From Calliopsis andreniformis (lineage: Eukaryota > Arthropoda > Insecta > Hymenoptera > Andrenidae): a stretch of DNA of 64,000 bases. This document shows, in pieces, positions 24,903 to 37,929 of the stretch. Below the pieces are notes generated by a model. It saw only the letters and a list, made by a program, of their open reading frames with translations, was not told the DNA's origin and did no database searches. The first letter of the stretch is position 1. Each line of letters opens with the position of its first letter. A program made the translations under genes and the position numbers. The DNA lies in the NCBI RefSeq assembly GCF_051401765.1, contig NW_027480533.1:124001-188000 (forward strand), in the 5' to 3' direction.

Positions 24903-26910
24903 ATGTTGAATCCGCAATACCCAATCCTCAATCTTCTATCCGCAATCCTCAATCCTCAATCCTCATTCTTCAATCCTCAATACCGAATCCTCAATCTTCA
25001 ATCCTCAATCCTCAATCCTCAATCGTCAATCTTCAATCCTGAATACTCAATCTTCAATACTCAATCCTCAATCCTGAATCCTCAATCCTCATTCTTCAAT
25101 CCTCAATACCCAATGCTCAATCTTCAATCCTCAATCCTCAATCCTCAATCCTCAATCCTCAATCCTCAATCCTCAATCTTCAATCCTCAGTCCAAAATCC
25201 TCAATCTTCAATACTCACTCCTCAACACTCAATCTTCAATCCTCAATCCTCAATACTGAATACTCAATCCTCATTCTTCAATCCTCAATACCCAATCCTC
25301 AATCTTCAATCCTCAATCCTCAATCCTCAATCCTCAATCCTCAATCCTCAATCCTCAATCCTCATTCTTCAATCCTCAATACCCAATCCTCAATCTTCAA
25401 TCCTCAATCCTCAATCCTCAATCCTCAATCCTCAATCCTCAATCCCCAATCTTCAATCCTCAGTCCCAAATCCTCAATCTTCAATACTCACTCCTCAATC
25501 CTCAACCTTCAATCCTCAATACTCAGTCTTCAAACCACAATCCTCAATCCTCAATCCTCAATCCTCATTCTTCGAACCTCAATACCCAATCCTCAATCTT
25601 CAATCCTCAATCCTCAATCCACATTCCTCAATCCTCAATCCTCAATCCTCAATCTTCAACCCTCAGTACTCAATCCTCAATCCTTAATCCTCAATCCTCA
25701 ATCCTCAATCTTCAATCCTCAGTCCCAAATCCTCAATCTTCAATACTCACTCCTCAATCCTCAATCTTCAATCCTCAATACTCAGTCTTCAATCCTCAAT
25801 CCTCAATCCGCAATCCTCAATCCTCAATCCTCATTCATCAATCCTCAATACCCAATCCTCAATCTTCAATCCTCAATCCTCAATCCTCAATTCTCAATCC
25901 TCAATCCTCAATCCTCAATACTCAATCCTCAATCCTCAATGTTCAATCCGCAATACCCAGTCCTCAATCTTCTATCCGCAATCCTCAATCCTCAATCCTC
26001 AATTATCAATCCTCAATCCTCAATCCTCAATCTTCAATCCTCAATACTCAATCTTCAATCCCCAATGCTCAATCCTCAATCCTCAATCCTCATTCTTCAA
26101 TCCTCAATACCCAATGCTCAATCATCAATCCTCAATCCTCAATCCTCAATCCTCAATCCTCAATCGTCAGTCTTCAATCCTGAATACTCAGTCTTCAATA
26201 CTCAATCCTTAATCCTCAATCCTCAATCCTCATTCTTCAATCCTCAATACCCAATCCTCAATCTTCAATCCTCAATCCTCAATCCTCAATCCTCAATCCT
26301 CAATCCTCAATCCTCAATCCTCAATCCTCAATCTTCAATCCTCAGTCCCAAATCCTCAATCTTCAATACTCACTCCTCAATCCTCAATCTTCAATCCTCA
26401 ATACTCAGTCTTCAATCCTCAATCCGCAACCTTCAATCCTCAATCCTCAATCCTCATTCTTCAATCATCAATACCCAATCCTCAATCTTCAATCCTCAAT
26501 CCTCAATCCTCAATTCTCAATCCTCAATCCTCAATCCTCAGACCTTAAACATCAATACTCTACCCTCAGTCCTCGTCCTCAATCCACAACACTCAATCCT
26601 CGATCATCAATCTTCAATCATCAATATTCAATCTTCAATCCTCAATCCTCAATCCTCAATACTCAATCCTCAATCCTCAATGTTCTATCCTCAATACGCA
26701 ATCCTCAATCTTCAATCCTCAATCCTCAATCTTCAATCCTCAATACTCAGTCTTCAATCCTCAATCCTCAATCCCCAATCCTCAATCCTCAATCCTCATT
26801 CTTCAATCCTCAATACCCAATCCTCAATCTTCAATCCTGAATCCTCAATCCTCAATTCTCAATCCTCAATCCTCAATCCTCAATCCGCAATCCTCAATCC
26901 TCAATCCTCA
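24903..26910 (+). repeat. Beta unit of 2,008 bp
   Basis: From the landmark at 24,903 to 26,911. It contains CAGTCCAAAATCC near 25,189, CCACATTCC near 25,618, ATGTTCAATCCGC at 25,939 with CCCAGTCC, and a single TCGTCC unit near 26,571. One 6-bp unit fits 287 monomers minus 1. Confidence 0.82.
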
Positions 26911-28464
26911 ATGTTGAATCCGCAATACCCAATCCTCAATCTTCTATCCGCAATCCTCAATCCTCAATCCTCATTCTTCAATCCTCAATACCGAATCCTC
27001 AATCTTCAATCCTCAATCCTCAATCCTCAATCGTCAATCTTCAATCCTGAATACTCAATCTTCAATACTCAATCCTCAATCCTCAATCCTCAATCCTCAT
27101 TCTTCAATCCTCAATACCCAATGCTCAATCTTCAATCCTCAATCCTCAATCCTCAATCCTCAATCCTCAATCCTCAATCCTCAATCTTCAATCCTCAGTC
27201 CAAAATCCTCAATCTTCAATACTCACTCCTCAACACTCAATCTTCAATCCTCAATCCTCAATACTGAATACTCAATCCTCATTCTTCAATCCTCAATACC
27301 CAATCCTCAATCTTCAATCCTCAATCCTCAATCCTCAATCCTCAATCCTCAATCCTCAATCCTCAATCCTCATTCTTCAATCCTCAATACCCAATCCTCA
27401 ATCTTCAATCCTCAATCCTCAATCCTCAATCCTCAATCCTCAATCCTCAATCCTCAATCTTCAATCCTCAGTCCCAAATCCTCAATCTTCAATACTCACT
27501 CCTCAATCCTCAACCTTCAATCCTCAATACTCAGTCTTCAAACCTCAATCCTCAATCCTCAATCCTCAATCCTCATTCTTCGATCCTCAATACCCAATAC
27601 TCAATCTTCAATCCTCAATCCTCAATCCACATTCCTCAATCCTCAATCCTCAATCCTCAATCTTCAATCCTCAGTACTCAATCCTCAATCCTTAATCCTC
27701 AATCCTCAATCCTCAATCTTCAATCCTCAGTCCCAAATCCTCAATCTTCAATACTCACTCCTCAATCCTCAATCTTCAATCCTCAATACTCAGTCTTCAA
27801 TCCTCAATCCTCAATCCGCAATCCTCAATCCTCAATCCTCATTCATCAATCCTCAATACCCAATCCTCAATCTTCAATCCTCAATCCTCAATCCTCAATT
27901 CTCAATCCTCAATCCTCAATCCTCAATACTCAATCCTCAATCCTCAATGTTCAATCCGCAATACCCAGTCCTCAATCTTCTATCCGCAATCCTCAATCCT
28001 CAATCCTCAATCATCAATCCTCAATCCTCAATCCTCAATCTTCAATCCTCAATACTCAATCTTCAATCCCCAATGCTCAATCCTCAATCCTCAATCCTCA
28101 TTCTTCAATCCTCAACACCCAATCCTCAATCTTCAATCTTCAATCCTCAACCCTCAATTCTCAATCCTCAATCCTCAATCCTCAATCTTCAATCCTCAGT
28201 CCAAAATCCTCAATCTTCAATACTCACTCCTCAACACTCAATCTTCAATCCTCAATCCTCAATACTGAATACTCAATCCTCATTCTTCAATCCTCAATAC
28301 TCAGTCTTCAATCCTCAATCCTCAATCCCCAATCCTCAATCCTCAATCCTCATTCTTCAATCCTCAATACCCAATCCTCAATCTTCAATCCTGAATCCTC
28401 AATCCTCAATTCTCAATCCTCAATCCTCAATCCTCAATCCGCAATCCTCAATCCTCAATCCTCA
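26911..28464 (+). repeat. Beta unit of 1,554 bp lacking TCGTCC
   Basis: From the landmark at 26,911 to 28,465. It keeps the first about 1.2 kb of the previous unit (ATGTTCAATCCGC at 27,947, 2,008 bp after 25,939). The TCGTCC module is replaced by a stretch near 28,120-28,300 that joins CAACCCTC to CAGTCCAAAATCC. With no 6-bp unit the length is exactly 222 monomers. Confidence 0.82.
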
Positions 28465-29691
28465 ATGTTGAATCCGCAATACCCAATCCTCAATCTTCTA
28501 TCCGCAATCCTCAATCCTCAATCCTCATTCTTCAATCCTCAATACCGAATCCTCAATCTTCAATCCTCAATCCTCAATCCTCAATCGTCAATCTTCAATC
28601 CTGAATACTCAATCTTCAATACTCAATCCTCAATCCTCAATCCTCAATCCTCATTCTTCAATCCTCAATACCCAATGCTCAATCTTCAATCCTCAATCCT
28701 CAATCCTCAATCCTCAATCCTCAATCCTCAATCCTCAATCTTCAATCCTCAGTCCAAAATCCTCAATCTTCAATACTCACTCCTCGACACTCAATCTTCA
28801 ATCCTCAATCCTCAATACTGAATACTCAATCCTCATTCTTCAATCCTCAATACCCAATCCTCAATCTTCAATCCTCAATCCTCAATCCTCAATCCTCAAT
28901 CCTCAATCCTCAATCCTCAATCCTCATTCTTCAATCCTCAATACCCAATCCTCAATCTTCAATCCTCAATCCTCAATCCTCAATCCTCAATCCTCAATCC
29001 TCAATCCTCAATCTTCAATCCTCAGTCCCAAATCCTCAATCTTCAATACTCACTCCTCAATCCTCAACCTTCAATCCTCAATACTCAGTCTTCAAACCTC
29101 AATCCTCAATCCTCAATCCTCAATCCTCATTCTTCGATCCTCAATACCCAATCCTCAATCTTCAATCCTCAATCCTCAATCCACATTCCTCAATCCTCAA
29201 TCCTCAATCCTCAATCTTCAATCCTCAGTACTCAATCCTCAATCCTTAATCCTCAATCCTCAATCCTCAATCTTCAATCCTCAGTCCCAAATCCTCAATC
29301 TTCAATACTCACTCCTCAATCCTCAATCTTCAATCCTCAATACTCAGTCTTCAATCCTCAATCCTCAATCCGCAATCCTCAATCCTCAATCCTCATTCAT
29401 CAATCCTCAATACCCAATCCTCAATCTTCAATCCTCAATCCTCAATCCTCAATTCTCAATCCTCAATCCTCAATCCTCAATACTCAATCCTCAATCCTCA
29501 ATGTTCAATCCGCAATACCCAGTCCTCAATCTTCTATCCGCAATCCTCAATCCTCAATCCTCAATCATCAATCCTCAATCCTCAATCCTCAATCTTCAAT
29601 CCTCAATACTCAATCTTCAATCCCCAATGCTCAATCCTCAATCCTCAATCCTCATTCTTCAATCCTCAACACCCAATCCTCAATCTTCAAT
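28465..29691 (+). repeat. Partial beta unit
   Basis: Repeats the first about 1.23 kb of the preceding unit at offset 1,554 (ATGTTCAATCCGC at 29,501). One private change, CTCGACACTC, is near 28,785. It then joins a different block at about 29,692, where TCAACCCTC leads into CAGACC and TCGTCC. Confidence 0.8.
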
Positions 29692-32021
29692 CTTCAATCC
29701 TCAACCCTCAATTCTCAATCCTCATTCCTCAATCCTCAGACCTCAAACATCAATACTCAACCCTCAGTCCTCGTCCTCAATCCACAACGCTCAATCCTCG
29801 ATCCTCAATCTTCAATCATCAATATTCGATCTTCAATCCTCAATCCTCAATCCTCAATACTCAATCCTCAATCCTCAATCCTCAATCCTCAATCCTCAAT
29901 CTTCAATCCTCAAACCTCAATCCTCAATCCTCAATCCTCAATCTTCAATCCTCAATACTCAATCTTCAATCCTCAATCATCAATCCTCAATCCTCAATCC
30001 TCAATCCTCAATCCTCAATCGTCAGTCTTCAATCCTGAATACTCAGTCTTCAATACTCAATCCTTAATCCTCAATCCTCAATCCTCATTCTTCAATCCTC
30101 AATACCCAATCCTCAATCTTCAATCCTCAATCCTCAATCCTCAATCCTCAATCCTCAATTCTCAATAGTCAATCTTCAATCCTCAGTCCCAAATCCTCAA
30201 TCTTCAATACTCAATCCTCAATCCTCAATCTTCAATCCTCAATACTCAGTCTTCAATCCTGAATCCTCAATCCGCAATCCTCAATCCTCAATCCTCATTC
30301 TTCAATCCTCAATACCCAATCCTCAATCTTCAATCCTCAATCCTCAATCCTCAATTCTCAATCCTCAATCCCCAATCCTCAATCCTCAATCCTCAATCCT
30401 CAATCCTCAATTCTCAATCCTCAATCCTCAATCCTCAGACCTAAAACAGCAATAGTCAACCCTCAGTCCTCGTCCTCAATCCACAACCATCAATCCTCAA
30501 TCCTCAATATTCAATCATCAATATTCAATCTTCAGTCCTCAATCCTCAATCCTCAATCCTCAACCCTCAATCCTCAATGTTCAATCCGCAATACCCAATC
30601 CTCAATCTTCTATCCGCAATCCTCAATCCTCAATCCTCAATCCTCAATCCTCAATCCTCAATCTTCAATCCTCAATACTCAACCTTCAATTCTCAATACT
30701 CAATCCTCAATCCTCAATCCTCTTTCTTCAATCCTCAACACCCAATCCTCAATCTTCAATCCTCAATCCTCAATCCTCAATTCTCAATCCTCAATCCTCA
30801 ATCCTCAGACCTTAAACATCAATACTCTGCCCTCAGTCCTCGTCCTCAATCCACAACACTCAATCCTCGATCCTCAACCTTCAATCATCAATATTCAATC
30901 TTCAATCCTCAATCCTCAATCCTCAATACTCAATCCTCAATCCTCAATGTTCTATCCTCAATACGCAATCCTCAATCTTCAATCCTCAATCCCCAATCCG
31001 CAATCCTCAATCCTCAATCCTCAAACTTAATCTTCAATCCTCAGTACGCAATCTTCAATCCTCAATCCTCAATCCTCAATCCTCAATCCTCATTCTTCAA
31101 TCCTCAACACCCAATCCTCAATCTCCAATCCTCAATCCTCAACCCTCAATTCTTAATCCTCATTCCTCAATCCTCAGACCTCAAACATCAATACTCAACC
31201 CTCAGTCCTCGTCCTCAATCCACAACGCTCAATCCTCGATCCTCAATTTTCAATCATCAATATTCAATCTTCAATCCTCAATCCTCAATCCTCAATCCTC
31301 ATTCTTCAATCCTCAATACCGAATCCTCAATATTCAATCCTCAATCCTCAATCCTCAATTCTCAATCCTCAATCCTGAATCCTAGGACTTCAAACATCAA
31401 TACTCAACCCTCAGTCCTCGTCCTCAATCCACAACCCTAAATCCTCAATCCTCAATACTCAATCGTCATTCTTCAATCCTCAACACCCAATCCTCAATCT
31501 TCAATCCTCAATCCTCAATCCTCAATTCTCAATCCTCATTCCTCAATCCTCAGACCTCAAACATCATTACTCAACCGTCAGTCCTCGTCCTCAATCCACA
31601 ACCCCCAATACTCAATCCTCAATCTTCAATTCTCAATCCTCAATCCTCAACCCTCAATCCTCAATCCTCAATCTTCAATCCTCAATACTCAATCATCAAT
31701 CCTCAATCCTCAATCCTCAATCCTCAATCCTCAATCCTCAATCCTCAATCGTCAATCTTCAATCCTCAATACTCAATCTTCAATCCTCAATCCTCAATAC
31801 TCAATACTCAATCCTCATTCTTCAATCCTCAATACCCAATACTCAATCTTCAATCCTCAATCCTCAATTCTCAACCCTCAACCCTCAATCCTCAGACCTC
31901 AAACATCATTACTCAACCGTCAGTCCTCGTCGTCAATCCACAACCCCCAATACTCAATCCTCAATCTTCAATTCTCAATCCTCAATCCTCAATCCTCAAT
32001 CCTCGGTCCTCAAACCACAAT
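29692..32021 (+). repeat. Beta block, copy 2 of 3
   Basis: Matches 37,930-40,259 at offset 8,238 throughout. From 30,269 it also matches 12,385-14,137 at 17,884. It contains TCGTCC modules near 29,771, 30,469, 30,840, 31,208, 31,424 and 31,578, TCGTCG near 31,927, and a TAATCT unit near 31,027. Private substitutions include TCTTTCTTC at 30,721 and CCTAGGACTTC near 31,381. Confidence 0.85.
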
Positions 32022-32188
32022 CCTGAATCCTCAACATTCAGCCCTCAGTCCTGAACAATCAGTTGTCAATCCTCAACCCTCAAGAGAATATCATCAATTC
32101 ACAGTTTTCAATACTCAATACTCAATCTGCAATCTTCAAATCTCTATCCACAAACATCAATTCTCATCACTCAACCCTCAACACTCAG
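32022..32188 (+). repeat. Degenerate in-phase heptamer module, copy 3
   Basis: Same 167-bp module as at 10,814 and 14,138. In AAGAGAATATC...CAATTCACAGTTTTC it is closer to copy 1 than to copy 2, although its flanks match copy 2. That pattern could reflect a later change private to copy 2. Confidence 0.85.
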
Positions 32189-35100
32189 TCTTCAATCCTC
32201 AATCCTCAGTCCTCAATCCTCAATCCACATTCTTCAATCCTCAATACCCAAACCTCAATCTTCAATCCTCAATCCTCAATCCCCAATTCTCAATCCTCAA
32301 TCCTCAATCCTCAGACCTCAAACAGCAATAGTCAACCCTCAGTCCTCGTCCTCAATCCACAACCATCAATCCTCAATCCTCAACATTCAATCATCAATAT
32401 TCAATCTTCAGTCCTCAACCGTCAATCCTCAATCCTCAATCCTCAATCCTCAATGTTCAATCCGCAATACCCAATCCTCAATCTTCTATCCGCAATCCTC
32501 AATCCTCAATCCTCAATCCTCAATCCTCAATCTTCAATCCTCAACACTCAATCTTCAATCCTCAATACTCAATCCTCAATCCTCAATCCTCATTCTTCAA
32601 TCCTCAACACCCAATCCTCAATCTTCAATCCTCAATCCTCAATCCTCAATTCTCAATCCTCAGTCCTCAATCCTCCGACCTTAAACATCAATACTCTACC
32701 CTCAGCCCTCGTCCTCAATCCACAACACTCCATCCTCGATCCTCAATCTTCAATCATCAATATTCAATCTTCAATCCTCAATCCTCAATCCTCAATACTC
32801 AATCCTCAATCCTCAATACTCAGTCTTCAATCCTCAATCCTCAATCCTCAATCATCAATACTCAATCGTCAATCTTCAATCCTGAATACTCAATCTTCAA
32901 CACTCAATCCTCAATCCTCAATCCTCAATCCTCATTCTTCAATCCTCAATACCCAATCCTCAATCTTCAATCCTCAATCCTCAATCTTCAATCCTCAATC
33001 CTCAATCCTCAATAATCAATCTTCAATCCTCAGTCCCAAATCCTCAATATTCAATACTCACTCCACAATCCTCAATCTTCAATCCTCAATACTCAGTCTT
33101 CAATCCTCAATCCTCAATCCGCAATCCTCAATCCTCAATCCTCATTCTTCAGTCCTCAATACCCAATCCTCAATCTTCAATCCTCAATCCTCAATCCTCA
33201 ATCCTCAATCCTCAATCCTCAATCTTAATCTTCAATCCTCAGTACGCAATCTTCAATCCTCAATCCTCAATCCTCATTCCTCAATCCTCAATCTTCAACA
33301 CTCAATACTCAATCTTCAATCCTCAATCATCAATCCTCAATCCTCAATCCTCAATCCTCAATCCTCAATCCTCAATCGTCAATCTTCAATCCTCAATACT
33401 CAATCGTCAATACTCAATCCTCAATACTCAATACTCAATCCTCATTCTTCAATCCTCAGTACCCAATCCTCAATCTTCAATCCTCAATCCTCAATCCTCA
33501 ATCCTCAATCCTCAATCTTCAATCCTCAAACCTCAATCCTCAATCCTCAATCCTCAATCTTCAATCCTCAATACTCAAACTTCAATCCTCAATCATCAAT
33601 CCTCTATCCTCAATCCTCAATCATCAATACTCAATCGTCAATCTTCAATCCTGAATACTCAATCTTCAATACTCAATCCACAATCCTCAATCCTCAATCC
33701 TCATTCTTCAATCCTCAATACCCAATCCTCAATCTTCAATCCTCAATCGTCAATCCTCAATCCTCAATCCTCAATCCTCAATCCTCAATCTTGAATACTC
33801 AGTTCCAAATCCTCAAACTTCAATACTCACTCCCCAATCCTCAATCTTCAATCCTCAATACTCAGTCTTCAATCCTCAATCCTCAATCCGCAATCCTCAA
33901 TCCTCAATCCTCATTCTTCAATCCTCAATACCCAATCCTCTATCTTCAATCCTCAATCCTCAATCCTCAATTCTCAATCCTCAATCCTCAATCCTCAATC
34001 CTCAATCCTTAATCCTCAATGTTCAATCCGCAATACCCAATCCTCAACCTTCTATCCGCAATCCTCAATCCTCAATCCTCAACACCCAATCCTCAATCTT
34101 CAATCCTCAATCCTCAACCCTCAATTCTCAATCCTCATTCCTCAATCCTCAGACCTCAAACATCAATACTCAACCCTCAGTCCTCGTCCTCAATCCACAA
34201 CGCTCAATCCTCGATCCTCAATCTTCAATCATCAATATTCAATCTTCAATCCTCAATCCTCAATCCTCAATACTCAATCCTCAATCCTCAATCCTCATTC
34301 GTCAATCCTCAATCCTCAATCCTCAGTCCTCAATCTTCAATCCTCAATACTCAATCTGCAATCCTGAATCCTCAGTCCTCACTCCTCAATCCTCATTCTT
34401 CAATCCTCAATACCGAATCCTCAATCTTCAATCCTCAATCCTCAATCGTCAATCTTCAATCCTGAATACTCAATCTTCAATACTCAATCCTCAATCCTCA
34501 ATTCTCAATCCTCATTCTTCAATCCTCAATACCCAATCCTCAATCTTCAATCCTCAATCCTCAATCCTCAATCCTCAATCCTCAATCCTCAATCCTCAAT
34601 CTTCAATCCTCAGTCCCAAATCCTCAATCTTCAATACTCACTCCTCAATCCTCAATCTTCAATCCTCAATACTCAGTCTTCAATCCTCAATCCGCAACCT
34701 TCAATCCTCAATCCTCAATCCTCATTCTTCAATCATCAATACCCAATCCTCAATCTTCAATCCTCAATCCTCAATCCTCAATTCTCAATCCTCAATCCTC
34801 AATCCTCAGACCTTAAACATCAATACACTACCCTCAGTCCTCGTCCACAATCCACAACACTCAATCCTCGATCATCAATCTTCAATCATCAATATTCAAT
34901 CTTCAATCCTCAATCCTCAATCCTCAATACTCAATCCTCAATCCTCAATGTTCTATCCTCAATACGCAATCCTCAATCTTCAATCTTCAATCCTCAATCC
35001 TCAATCTTCAATCCTCAATACTCAGTCTTCAATCCTCAATCCTCAATCCGCAATCCTCAATCCTCAATCCTCATTCCTCAATCCTCAATACCCAATCCTC

Positions 35101-36310
35101 AATCTTCAATCCTGAATCCTCAATCCTCAATTCTCAATCCTCAATCCTCAATCCTCAATCCTCAATCCTCAATCCTCAATCCTCAATGTTGAATCCGCAA
35201 TACCCAATCCTCAATCTTCTATCCGCAATCCTCAATCCTCAATCCTCATTCTTCAATCCTCAATACCGAATCCTCAATCTTCAATCCTCAATCCTCAATC
35301 CTCAATCGTCAATCTTCAATCCTGAATACTCAATCTTCAATACTCAATCCTCAATCCTCAATCCTCAATCCTCATTCTTCAATCCTCAATACCCAATGCT
35401 CAATCTTCAATCCTCAATCCTCAATCCTCAATCCTCAATCCTCAATCCTCAATCCTCAATCTTCAATCCTCAGTCCAAAATCCTCAATCTTCAATACTCA
35501 CTCCTCAACACTCAATCTTCAATCCTCAATCCTCAATACTGAATACTCAATCCTCATTCTTCAATCCTCAATACCCAATCCTCAATCTTCAATCCTCAAT
35601 CCTCAATCCTCAATCCTCAATCCTCAATCCTCAATCCTCAATCCTCATTCTTCAATCCTCAATACCCAATCCTCAATCTTCAATCCTCAATCCTCAATCC
35701 TCAATCCTCAATCCTCAATCCTCAATCCTCAATCCTCAATCCTCAATCCTCAATCCTCATACTTCGATCCTCAATACCCAATCCTCAATCTTCAATCCTC
35801 TATCCTCAATCCACATTCCTCAATCCTCAATCCTCAATCCTCAATCTTCAATCCTCAGTACTCAATCCTCAATCCTTAATCCTCAATCCTCAATCCTCAA
35901 TCTTCAATCCTCAGTCCCAAATCCTCAATCTTCAATACTCACTCCTCAATCCTCAATCTTCAATCCTCAATACTCAGTCTTCAATCCTCAATCCTCAATC
36001 CGCAATCCTCAATCCTCAATCCTCATTCATCAATCCTCAATACCCAATCCTCAATCTTCAATCCTCAATCCTCAATCCTCAATTCTCAATCCTCAATCCT
36101 CAATCCTCAATACTCAATCCTCAATCCTCAATGTTCAATCCGCAATACCCAGTCCTCAATCTTCTATCCGCAATCCTCAATCCTCAATCCTCAATCATCA
36201 ATCCTCAATCCTCAATCCTCAATCTTCAATCCTCAATACTCAATCTTCAATCCCCAATCCTCAATCCTCAAGCCTCAATCCTCATTCTTCAATCCTCAAC
36301 ACCCAATCCT
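32189..36310 (+). repeat. Beta block collinear with 14.3-18.4 kb
   Basis: Collinear with 14,305-14,931 at 17,884. A rearranged junction near 32,816 follows, where ATACTCAGTC replaces ATGTTCTATCC, and the block then matches at 17,863-17,877. The TGTTGAATCCGC landmark is at 35,186 (17,309 in the mate). ATGTTCAATCCGC with CCCAGTCC is at 36,131 (18,352 in the mate). The CAGTCCCAAATCC segment near 35,740 is shortened. A private CGTCCACAATCC change is near 34,846. Confidence 0.82.
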
Positions 36311-37929
36311 CAATCTTGAATCTTCAATCCTCAACCCTCAATTCTCAATCCTCATTCCTCAATCCTCAGACCTCAAACATCAATACTCAACCCTCAGTCC
36401 TCGTCCTCAATCCACAACGCTCAATCCTCGATCCTCAATCTTCAATCATCAATATTCGATCTTCAATCCTCAATCCTCAATCCTCGATACTCAATCCTCA
36501 ATCCTCAATCCTCAATCCTCAATCCTCAATCCTCAATCTTCAATCCTCAAACCTCAATCCTCAATCCTCAATCCTCAATCTTCAATCCTCAATACTCAAT
36601 CTTCAATCCTCAATCATCAATCCTCAATCCTCAATCCTCAATCCTCAATCCTCAATCGTCAGTCTTCAATCCTGAATACTCAATCTTCAATACTCAATCC
36701 TTAGTCCTCAATCCTCAATCCTCATTCTTCAATCCTCAATACCCAATCCTCAATCTTCAATCCTCAATCCTCAATCCTCAATCCTCAATCCTCAATTCTC
36801 AATAGTCAATCTTCAATCCTCAGTCCCAAATCCTCAATCTTCAATACTCAATCCTCAATCCTCAATCTTCAATCCTCAATACTCAGTCTTCAATCCTGAA
36901 TCCTCAATCCGCAATCCTCAGTCCTCAATCCTCATTCTTCAATCCTCAATACCCAATCCTCAATCTTCAATCCTCAATCCTCAATCCTCAATTCTCAATC
37001 CTCAATCCCCAATTCTCAATCCTCAATCCTCAATCCTCAATCCTCAATTCTCAATCCTCAATCCTCAATCCTCAGACCTAAAACAGCAATAGTCAACCCT
37101 CAGTCCTCGTCCTCAATCCACAACCATCAATCCTCAATCCTCAATCCTCAATCCTCAATACCCAATCCTCAATCTTCAATCCTGAATCCTCAATCCTCAA
37201 TTCTCAATCCTCAATCCTCAATCCTCAATCCTCAATCCTCAATCCTCAATCCTCAATGTTGAATCCGCAATACCCAATCCTCAATCTTCTATCCGCAATC
37301 CTCAATCCTCAATCCTCATTCTTCAATCCTCAATACCGAATCCTCAATCTTCAATCCTCAATCCTCAATCCTCAATCGTCAATCTTCAATCCTGAATACT
37401 CAATCTTCAATACTCAATCCTCAATCCTCAATCCTCAATCCTCATTCTTCAATCCTCAATACCCAATGCTCAATCTTCAATCCTCAATCCTCAATCCTCA
37501 ATCCTCAATCCTCAATCCTCAATCCTCAATCTTCAATCCTCAGTCCAAAATCCTCAATCTTCAATACTCACTCCTCAACACTCAATCTTCAATCCTCAAT
37601 CCTTAATACTGAATACTCAATCCTCATTCTTCAATCCTCAATACCCAATCCTCAATCTTCAATCCTCAATCCTCAATCCTCAATCCTCAATCCTCAATCC
37701 TCAATCCTCAATCCTCATTCTTCAATCCTCAATACCCAATCCTCAATCTTCAATCCTCAATCCTCAATCCTCAATCCTCAATCCTCAATCCTCAATCCTC
37801 AATCCTCAATCCTCAATCTTCAATCCTCAGTCCCAAATCCTCAATCTTCAATACTCACTCCTCAATCCTCAACCTTCAATCCTCAATACTCAGTCTTCAA
37901 ACCTCAATCCTCAATCCTCAATCCTCAAT
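36311..37929 (+). repeat. Beta segment, local duplicate of 37.93-38.75 kb plus a partial unit
   Basis: From about 36,330 to 37,130 the order matches 37,940-38,735 at offsets of 1,608 to 1,601: CAGACC at 36,367 and 37,975, AAAACAGC at 37,080 and 38,681. From about 37,140 it switches to the TGTTGAATCCGC unit (37,256), 2,070 bp after 35,186. The result is a mosaic of two beta modules with two 6-bp units, consistent with 296 monomers minus 2. Confidence 0.78.
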